Positions 1-5,341 of a stretch of DNA of 8,984 nucleotides are shown here, in pieces. Source of the DNA: Lentisphaerota bacterium. GTDB taxonomy: Bacteria > Verrucomicrobiota > Kiritimatiellia > RFP12 > UBA1067. The stretch lies in the NCBI GenBank assembly GCA_015061765.1, contig SUVZ01000135.1, forward strand, positions 1-8,984. Direction: 5' to 3'. Every line of letters starts with the position of its first letter. Position 1 is the stretch's first letter. A program made the translations under genes and the position numbers. The notes beneath the pieces were generated by a model, which was given only the letters and a program-made list of their open reading frames with translations, made no database searches and had not been told where the DNA came from.

Positions 1-263
1 TGCGCTCTATCGGCGTTAATGTCAACGGCGAGGTCAAGACGCACGACGGCCGGATCGACATGGTTGTCGATCTTCCCAACGACATCTATATCGTCGAGTT
101 CAAGCTCGACCGACCGGCCGCTGAGGCGATGGATCAGATAAAGGGCAAAGACTATGCCGGAAAGTATGCTTTTTCAGGCAAGCGCGTGACGCTCATCGGC
201 ATCTCCTTCTCCGCCGAAAAACGCTCGATTGTCGAAGAACTCGTGGAAGAACTTCCATTGTAA
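1..263 (+). CDS. PD-(D/E)XK nuclease-like protein, C-terminal part (PDDEXK_9 type)
   Basis: Partial gene: the reading frame is open from base 3, enters from outside the window and ends at TAA 261-263, giving 86 visible residues. They match the C-terminal nuclease-like domain of proteins that usually carry an N-terminal AAA-ATPase-like domain (PDDEXK_9 type). Visible active-site pattern, numbered from the first full codon: HDGRID (catalytic Asp at 19), then VEFKLD (Glu 32 and Lys 34, the E-x-K), then a Gln (45) followed by KDYAGKY. The final segment, VTLIGISFSAEKRSI, is the usual closing strand of the family. Biological role is poorly known; these genes are often multicopy in gut Bacteroidota, spirochaetes and Verrucomicrobiota. 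The ATG at 60 is internal to the domain and is not the start. The active-site residues look intact, so this end of the gene does not look decayed. Confidence 0.85.
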   Translation, partial: RSIGVNVNGEVKTHDGRIDMVVDLPNDIYIVEFKLDRPAAEAMDQIKGKDYAGKYAFSGKRVTLIGISFSAEKRSIVEELVEELPL

Positions 264-351
264 ATAAGGTTTTCGGTTTTGGAGTCTGCGGGGACCCTTG
301 CGGAGGTGAAAATTCCGGTGGGATTCAGGTTGATTTTTGAAAGGTGAGAAT

Positions 352-372
352 AGTAAAAGGTAAAGAGTAAAG
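352..372. repeat. Three-unit heptamer array, AGTAAAG type
   Basis: Three consecutive 7-bp units are visible: AGTAAAA (352-358), GGTAAAG (359-365) and AGTAAAG (366-372). It lies in the non-coding stretch after the nuclease gene and faces a second 7-bp array at 401-435. The stretch from 264 to 351 shows no gene and no clear terminator. Confidence 0.55.
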
Positions 373-400
373 ACCCGAAACTGAACGGGACACAACCTCG

Positions 401-435
401 CCTAACTCCTAACCCCTAACTCCTGACTCTTAATC
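401..435. repeat. Five-unit heptamer array, CCTAACT / AGTTAGG type
   Basis: Five head-to-tail 7-bp units: CCTAACT (401-407), CCTAACC (408-414), CCTAACT (415-421), CCTGACT (422-428) and CTTAATC (429-435, the most diverged). Read on the minus strand they are AGTTAGG-like and purine-rich. The array overlaps the last codons and the TAG stop of the decayed ORF6N fragment on the minus strand, so that protein end is partly made of repeat sequence. Confidence 0.7.
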
Positions 436-850
436 TTGGCGAGAATGTCGGGGATGTTGGATCTGTCGAGTGCGGTAAACCCGAAACATTTGCGGTCGAG
501 ATCTTTGATTAATGTTGCCAATGTGCTATTGTTGCCAGTACCAATGTTACCAATTTCCATTTAAAACTCGAACGCAATCACGCTACTGTCCTGATTGAAA
601 ACTGGAATTGGCTATTGGCAACACTTTCACATCGGCAACATTTAACAAGCGAACACACATCCCACACCTGCCCTTCATAGAACACTCTCTGCAAAGGCGG
701 TGTCTGCACTTGCACAAAGAAATCAACTTTATCTTTCAGTTCAACAACATCCGCCTCTGTCTTCGCAATCTGTCTATCCATTCTGTCTTCAATCAAATTC
801 ATTCGCTGGATAAGTGCTTGCCCATGGAGAAGATGGTTTTTTAATTTGCG
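402..850 (-). pseudogene. Decayed ORF6N-domain (KilA-N/RhuM-like) protein, two fragments with the middle missing
   Basis: Two minus-strand pieces fit one ancestral protein in the correct order. The upstream piece (about 850-640) reads KNHLLHGQALIQRM, then a charged helical linker, then VFYEGQVWDV; this is the linker after the ORF6N domain and the start of the C-terminal domain, which in intact relatives reads like GIFFDGQIFDA. The downstream piece (560-402, 52 codons, ATG at 560, TAG at 402) contains LIKDLDRKCFGFTALDRSNI, matching the closing SLKDLGKKLFAFS region of the same family. Roughly 90 residues between them are absent, and in their place lies an inverted repeat. The N-terminal ORF6N domain is also gone, replaced by a reverse-transcriptase scrap on the opposite strand. 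Assignment rests on remembered family sequence. Intact members are phage- or mobile-element-associated putative DNA-binding proteins. This copy cannot be functional as a whole. Confidence 0.65.
511..642. repeat. 30-bp imperfect inverted repeat (511-540 and 613-642)
   Basis: The left arm (511-540) matches the reverse complement of the right arm (613-642) at 25 of 30 positions by eye. Both arms contain copies of GGCAACATT or its complement, and further TTGGTAACATT-like copies lie just inside the left arm. The 72-bp centre shows no gene. The pair occupies the place where the core of the ORF6N pseudogene is missing. Confidence 0.65.
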
Positions 851-865
851 TAGCCCATCTTCTCC
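826..865. repeat. Perfect 11-bp inverted repeat at a pseudogene junction
   Basis: GGAGAAGATGG (826-836) pairs perfectly with CCATCTTCTCC (855-865) across an 18-base loop that starts with six T. It lies where the minus-strand ORF6N remnant stops and the plus-strand reverse-transcriptase remnant begins. It has no T-run after the stem on the plus strand, so it does not look like an ordinary intrinsic terminator. Confidence 0.6.
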
Positions 866-1023
866 CTAAGCCGGACGGAGGGGTGCGACAGTTGAGGATT
901 CCCACGGTCAAAGACTTAATAGTGCAACTGGCATTGACGCAAGTCTTAAGTCCGTTGTATAAAAGGGTATTCTCGGAATCAAGTTACGGGTTCCGTTCGA
1001 ATCGAAGCGCAGTTCGTCAATAG
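853..1023 (+). pseudogene. Group II intron reverse transcriptase/maturase fragment
   Basis: The frame ending at TAG 1021-1023 contains LLPKPDGGVRQLRIPTVKDL, then VQLALTQVLSPLY, then FSESSYGFRSNRSAV. These are the conserved early reverse-transcriptase blocks of LtrA-type group II intron proteins. Homology begins around base 859 and stops after the YGFR..RSA block, so about 54 codons survive. The catalytic YADD block, the maturase domain X and any HNH domain are all missing, and no intron domain V was seen nearby. It is a dead scrap of a mobile intron. The ATG at 814 belongs to the junction sequence and not to the original protein. Bases 1024-1069 hold nothing recognisable. Confidence 0.85.
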
Positions 1024-1069
1024 TCGGAAATCGCACCCGAGCACGAGGCCTTCAACAGGCACCGCCGCA

Positions 1070-2218
1070 CTAATCCAGCAGTTTGACATCTTGTGCGGAT
1101 TCTTTTACAAACTCGCAAGCCCCTGGACGGGCATCGCCGGGCGCAAACCCCTTTCCGCCGTAAATCATGTCACGAAATCTGGCGCTCCCTTTGCCTTCAT
1201 AGACCTTCAGGCTTTTCATATTACGGTTTTTTACAATCATGCCGTCTGCAACAAGCATCGACCCACTCGGCTGGCTGAATACCAGAAAATTGTCGAGATT
1301 TTCAGGCTTTACCAGCTTGATCATATTCGTGTTGTAAAAATAGCAGCATCCAAGAATACGGACCTCCCAACCTTCCACCAAATAGCCGATGCTTGCCGTA
1401 TCAGAATAGCAGTCGCGCAAAATCGTATTGCTACTGCCCTCGCGGACGCGGAAACCGACGGAACCGCGCAGATATTCCGGCATTTCGCCGGGTGCCGACG
1501 CTCGGACGCGCCCGCCCCACGCATGGCAACGCGTGAAGAAGTTCGATCCGCCGTCAACATCAAACCCCGTCGTGTAATCGACCGTCCAGCAGTCCGTGAA
1601 GTTGTCGTCGCATCCGCTCACCCTGACAGCTACATTTCCAGCGTTGCCGGACACTGTGTTGATGAAATGGAGATTCGAGGCATTCATCTCGGCGCCACCG
1701 CCCTTGCCTTCCCCCTTTACACGAAGACCATACATCTTTCCGTTGTGGAAGCATACATCGCGAAGCGTAAAATGAACGTATCCATGGACCGCCATGCACG
1801 ATGCGATTCCTTTCCCGTCTATTCTTCCTCCTTTGAAGAAAGTCCCGAAATCCATGGAATTGAACGTGCGCGTATATGGCGCAAAATTGAGTCGCACGAC
1901 AAACTCCATCGGCGCAACCGCAACGAATCGGGCCCGCTTGTGCATCAGAACGGAGCACAGATTGGTGATCTGCAACGTGTGACTTATCCTGTAGTCTCCG
2001 GCCGGTACGAAAAGGACTCCGCCGCCGCTTGCGTCAATGGCACGCTGCAAACGGTCCGTGTCATTCGTCTCTCCCGGCAGGACGGGGAAATCCGCCACAG
2101 TGCGATCCCAGTAGCAGACATCGTCGCATGGCGCGGCCATGCACGACAGCCATGTACAGACAACCGTCGCGAATACGGCAAACCATTTTTTGTGTTTCAT
2201 CGTTTTTTTGTGTTTCAT
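1070..2218 (-). CDS. Secreted right-handed beta-helix protein, Pectate_lyase_3-like
   Basis: A 382-residue protein starting at ATG 2218, preceded by AAGGAG with a 7-base spacer. The N-terminus is a signal peptide: a Lys/His-rich start, a hydrophobic core WFAVFATVV at 12-20, and likely type I cleavage near CMAA (26-29). At 41-85 lies the classic opening of Pectate_lyase_3 beta-helix proteins: ADFPVLPGETNDTDRLQRAI, then DASGGGVLFVPAGDYRIS. The rest (about 85-350) reads as short beta-helix rungs with repeated G..V/F.C pattern, for example GGRIDGKGI, LRDVCFHNGKMYGLRVKG and ILRDCYSDTASIGYLVEG. Family members are polysaccharide lyases or hydrolases acting on pectin-like glycans, but no catalytic set can be assigned here, so a binding role is also possible. 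It is the last gene of the three-gene operon, 28 bp after the beta-strand-repeat gene. About a dozen cysteines in the mature part are unusual. The first 11 residues include a tandem duplication (MKHKKT MKHKK). Confidence 0.88.
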   Translation of the reverse strand: MKHKKTMKHKKWFAVFATVVCTWLSCMAAPCDDVCYWDRTVADFPVLPGETNDTDRLQRAIDASGGGVLFVPAGDYRISHTLQITNLCSVLMHKRARFVAVAPMEFVVRLNFAPYTRTFNSMDFGTFFKGGRIDGKGIASCMAVHGYVHFTLRDVCFHNGKMYGLRVKGEGKGGGAEMNASNLHFINTVSGNAGNVAVRVSGCDDNFTDCWTVDYTTGFDVDGGSNFFTRCHAWGGRVRASAPGEMPEYLRGSVGFRVREGSSNTILRDCYSDTASIGYLVEGWEVRILGCCYFYNTNMIKLVKPENLDNFLVFSQPSGSMLVADGMIVKNRNMKSLKVYEGKGSARFRDMIYGGKGFAPGDARPGACEFVKESAQDVKLLD

Positions 2219-2220
2219 CG
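2186..2220. repeat. 18-bp tandem duplication of the start-codon region
   Basis: The 17-mer TTTTTTGTGTTTCATCG occurs at 2186-2202 and again at 2204-2220, separated by one extra T. On the minus strand this duplicates the start region of the beta-helix gene in frame, giving two ATGs 18 bases apart (2218 and 2200), each followed by AAACACAAAAA. Only the outer ATG has the Shine-Dalgarno sequence at proper distance. Confidence 0.9.
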
Positions 2221-2225
2221 TTAAT

Positions 2226-2231
2226 CTCCTT
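2226..2231 (-). promoter_or_regulatory. Ribosome binding site of the beta-helix gene
   Basis: AAGGAG on the minus strand, 7 bases before ATG 2218. It sits in the 28-bp gap after the upstream gene and decides for the outer of the two duplicated ATGs. Confidence 0.8.
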
Positions 2232-2246
2232 TACTTCTTGATTTGA

Positions 2247-5200
2247 TTACCTTATCATGATCCTTAGCGGCGACCCGAAACGGATGCGTCCTTTCCCCGT
2301 AATGCGGGAACTCGTATTGGCCGCACCGCTTTCGGGAGATCCCCATTCGCCGAAACGAGGTGCGGAACCTTCCAGCACAAGACATCCGGCGCGCGCATTG
2401 ACGCCTTCCGGCAAATGGAGTTTGCCGTTGCCGGACAAATAAACTTCCGTATCCGTGCCAAGCGAACCGGCGAGGATGAACGTTCCGTTTTCTTCCGCCA
2501 CAACCTTCGAGGCTCGACGCCATGCAACCCCGGACGGAAGCGTCATGGTGCCGTTCGTCACGCAAAGCGCACCGCTAGACTGGCTTGACGTCCTGAAAGT
2601 AATGCCCCCTGAACCTTCCATCCTGTATCCGGCAGCACCCGTGAACGTCCACCAGGTGGAGACATCCTCCGCATGGCGGGAACAGAGATACGCCGGACCG
2701 CCGCTGCTCGTCACGATGCTGTGCGCCCCCTGCGGCACACCGTCTGCGTCCGGATGCGTCTGGTACTGTTCGCCCAGGCCATAGGCAGCCGCAAATCCCT
2801 GATCATTTCCGCAGAGATCAATCAAACCATGATAGGGCGTATCGAGTTTTTCATTCACACCCAGAATAAGTTCATCTGTATAGGCGAATGCGTACGGAAC
2901 TTTGCAGATGAGACGAGCCGTGGGTTCGCCTGCGGCATTCTTGTCGTTGCGCGTCATCTGGATGCGCGAACGATTTGAGCCGTTCACCGGCGTAAGGCGG
3001 TTCCCGGGAACCGAAACAATCACGTCGCATACACATTCGTTGTAGAACACGACTGTCTTGCTGCCCGTATTGACGATGGGAGCGTCCTTGATCTCGAACC
3101 GGAACGGTTCCTTGTCGCTGGATTTGCCGAACCAGCCGATTCTGAAATTATATCCGTTGGCGGGCATGTCCAGATCCATACCGCCGGAGACGACCAGTCT
3201 TCCGCCGTTTTTCTGATTCTGCAAATACACCTGCGACTTGACCGATATCTTACCGTTCAACACATTGGTTCCCGGTTTGAGCGAGACAAGGGTGCCGCGT
3301 TTCGCGTGCTGACCGGCCAGAACAAACGGCTCGTTTATTGAGACATTGTCTAGCACAAGTGCACCTGAACCGCCGATTGTCGTTACGCCTTCCGCCGTCC
3401 CGAGCGCACCGGCCGATTTCACATGGACAACCGCCGAATCCACAGAACGGAAATCGGATCCGGTATCACCGTCCCTGCCCGCAAACACGTACGTCCCCGC
3501 ACCTGAAAGCGTCACGGTCGAGTCCTCATTTCCTGACAGTTTTCCTGAAAGGGTCACAGTCGATCCTTCGGCAAGAGTCCATGTCTGCGAACCAAGTGTG
3601 CATATCGGTGAATCGATCTCATGTGAAGACTGCGGTTCAGACACCCTTATGCCATCTGCAAGAGTCATGCAACCGTCTCCAAAAAGACGGAACGATGACA
3701 CCCCGGAAATGAAATCCACCGCATTCCAGAACACATCACGGTCAAGCTGCGCCGTTTCACCGGAAGATGCAAAGTGAACCGAGTCCAAGCCCGTCTCACA
3801 GTCCGGCGTTCGGTCTCCCGACCAGTTTGCGGCATCCGAAACGCCAAGAGAGGAAGTGCCTCCCCCAGCATCCCAGACGGCGGTCTCTGCAGACGCCGGT
3901 GCGATGACGACCGTTCCGTTCCCCTTTATGCAGGGCAGGCGATTCGCCTCAACAGGAGCATCCGGGCCATAATGGCCGGGCGCAAGTGTCTCGCCGCCGA
4001 CGACGAGAGAAGACACTGTCATACCCCCGTTATCCAACGTGATCGACTGAGTCCCGTCTCCTTTCTCAAGGGACAGACCTCCTCGCCACGATGCGCCGGC
4101 GGCAAAGACAACCTTCGCCTCGCCCGAAAGCGCGAGCGTGCCTGTCGTGGTGCTCTTGCCGTGCAGAGTCACCGTCTTGTCGCCCATCACATCGAAGTTT
4201 ACGTTCCCGGAGAAGATTCCCCTATATACGGAATCGGCGGAACCGTTCGTGAGTTTGAGAGTCTGTCCGGTGGAGGAGGTTATTTCGCAAGTTGCCGAAT
4301 TGTCCCTCTCGGCTGAAAATGCCGCGAACTTCTGCTCGCCATCCACAAGATCGAACACAAGCGTAACGTCGTTCTCAAAGATCATCTTCTTTGCACCTGA
4401 AGCGGCAAAGACATTGGCAATCGACAAAAAATATTTTCCGCCGCGGAAACGAAGTTCGCAAGCGCCCAGAAGCGGCGCATTCATCGTATTGACGCCATCC
4501 ATCCAATACCATGTGGTGTTGACAAACGCCGGCGAATTGAACACGATGTTCGCAGTGCTCTGTTCGGAACCCATGAATTGTCCATACGGCTTGTCTTGGC
4601 TTCCCAGTCCTCCATTGAACGTCAATGTGATGCCTGTTTTGAAATTCCAACCATACTCCGGTTTCTGCGATGGCGCGCAGATCGGTCCGTTGAATGTGCA
4701 GTCGCCCGTAAAAAGGATTGTATCCACTCTGCTCCAACCGATGTTACCACGTGAAAGCCAAAGCGTTTCAGCCGTCTCCATGCCCTCGAAATCGATGAAA
4801 TTGTCATAGACGTCGCCCGTTTTGGTTGAGACGCACGTTGTCGTGCCGACCGTGGAGCCGAGGGCGCTGTCACCCTTTGCGCGAAACGTACCGCGGATGA
4901 CCGAAAGATTGCCGTCAAAGTCGCTCGTCACACCGGACGCCGGAGCAAAACGCACCATTCCCGTCTTGTCGGCGGCCGATATGAAGATGTCCGCAGGCCC
5001 TGTTATCTTGCCTGTGAAAAGAGCCGTTGCGTCAGATGCCGGAGCGATTGACACTGAATCGCCTGCATTCTGCCCCAACGAGACAGTACAGGCGAATGTC
5101 GCCGATTTTCCCGATGAAACCACAATCGTCCCACCGTCTGCAAGCGTCAACGGTCCTCCCGTTATGTTTGCATTCCCAATAACCGATACACTTCCATACG

Positions 5201-5303
5201 ATTCACCGTTGGGAGACACGACATAATCGCCGGATATCTCCAGATCTCCAGCCGAGAGGCCGCCAACAAGCGCAACCACGATAATGGACAGGAGTATTTT
5301 CAT
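2247..5303 (-). CDS. Large secreted beta-strand-repeat protein (PATR-like, two modules)
   Basis: A 1018-residue protein if started at ATG 5303, which gives a clean signal peptide (MKILLSIIVVALVGGLSAG) and has AAAGGA 9 bases upstream. The open frame extends to ATG 5345, overlapping the GH78 stop as ATGA; that start would add 14 polar residues before the signal peptide and is less likely. After the signal the whole protein is Gly/Ser/Thr-rich short beta strands typical of passenger-associated (PATR) proteins. Two modules are visible. The first ends near residues 440-470 with ETLAPGHYG and then IKGNGTVVI. The second opens at about 477 with VWDAGGG...SDAANWSGDRTPD and ends near 980-1010 with FGEWGSPESGAA and RITGKGRIRF. 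No autotransporter barrel, PEP-CTERM, LPXTG or type 9 sorting tail is seen; the C-terminus is LRIMIR. Predicted to be an extracellular or surface beta-helix; the function is not known. Being encoded between a glycosidase and a lyase-like protein suggests binding or display of the same glycan, which is inference. Confidence 0.82.
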   Translation of the reverse strand: MKILLSIIVVALVGGLSAGDLEISGDYVVSPNGESYGSVSVIGNANITGGPLTLADGGTIVVSSGKSATFACTVSLGQNAGDSVSIAPASDATALFTGKITGPADIFISAADKTGMVRFAPASGVTSDFDGNLSVIRGTFRAKGDSALGSTVGTTTCVSTKTGDVYDNFIDFEGMETAETLWLSRGNIGWSRVDTILFTGDCTFNGPICAPSQKPEYGWNFKTGITLTFNGGLGSQDKPYGQFMGSEQSTANIVFNSPAFVNTTWYWMDGVNTMNAPLLGACELRFRGGKYFLSIANVFAASGAKKMIFENDVTLVFDLVDGEQKFAAFSAERDNSATCEITSSTGQTLKLTNGSADSVYRGIFSGNVNFDVMGDKTVTLHGKSTTTGTLALSGEAKVVFAAGASWRGGLSLEKGDGTQSITLDNGGMTVSSLVVGGETLAPGHYGPDAPVEANRLPCIKGNGTVVIAPASAETAVWDAGGGTSSLGVSDAANWSGDRTPDCETGLDSVHFASSGETAQLDRDVFWNAVDFISGVSSFRLFGDGCMTLADGIRVSEPQSSHEIDSPICTLGSQTWTLAEGSTVTLSGKLSGNEDSTVTLSGAGTYVFAGRDGDTGSDFRSVDSAVVHVKSAGALGTAEGVTTIGGSGALVLDNVSINEPFVLAGQHAKRGTLVSLKPGTNVLNGKISVKSQVYLQNQKNGGRLVVSGGMDLDMPANGYNFRIGWFGKSSDKEPFRFEIKDAPIVNTGSKTVVFYNECVCDVIVSVPGNRLTPVNGSNRSRIQMTRNDKNAAGEPTARLICKVPYAFAYTDELILGVNEKLDTPYHGLIDLCGNDQGFAAAYGLGEQYQTHPDADGVPQGAHSIVTSSGGPAYLCSRHAEDVSTWWTFTGAAGYRMEGSGGITFRTSSQSSGALCVTNGTMTLPSGVAWRRASKVVAEENGTFILAGSLGTDTEVYLSGNGKLHLPEGVNARAGCLVLEGSAPRFGEWGSPESGAANTSSRITGKGRIRFGSPLRIMIR

Positions 5304-5312
5304 GGCACACAT

Positions 5313-5318
5313 TCCTTT
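5313..5318 (-). promoter_or_regulatory. Ribosome binding site of the beta-strand-repeat gene
   Basis: AAAGGA on the minus strand, 9 bases before ATG 5303. An ATG at 5312 lies directly against it and is too close to be used, while ATG 5345 has no good site. This supports the start at 5303. Confidence 0.6.
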
Positions 5319-5341
5319 CTTTGTGTTAGTACTGTTTTCAC

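Noticed and set aside
608..844. A 78-codon plus-strand open frame starting at 608
   Set aside because: It is antisense to the ORF6N remnant, whose minus-strand translation matches a family, and its own translation shows no recognisable motif.
264..1069. CRISPR array, tRNA gene or complete mobile element in the left flank
   Set aside because: The repeats are 7 bp with no spacers, no cloverleaf was found, and no transposase or complete intron end is visible. Only fragments are present.
2140..2160. Possible lipobox (WLSC) in the beta-helix protein
   Set aside because: Trp and Leu at the -3 and -2 positions do not fit the lipobox consensus L-[AS]-[GA]-C. A type I signal peptide with cleavage near CMAA is more likely.
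1091..2224. A 377-codon open frame on the plus strand opposite the beta-helix gene
   Set aside because: It lies wholly antisense to a gene with a signal peptide, binding site and recognisable fold. Its translation has no domain features and looks like a codon-bias shadow.
4138..4809. A 223-codon plus-strand open frame opposite the beta-strand-repeat gene
   Set aside because: The translation is rich in V/S/P as expected from the reverse complement of Gly/Thr/Ser-rich coding sequence. It has no Shine-Dalgarno sequence or recognisable domain.
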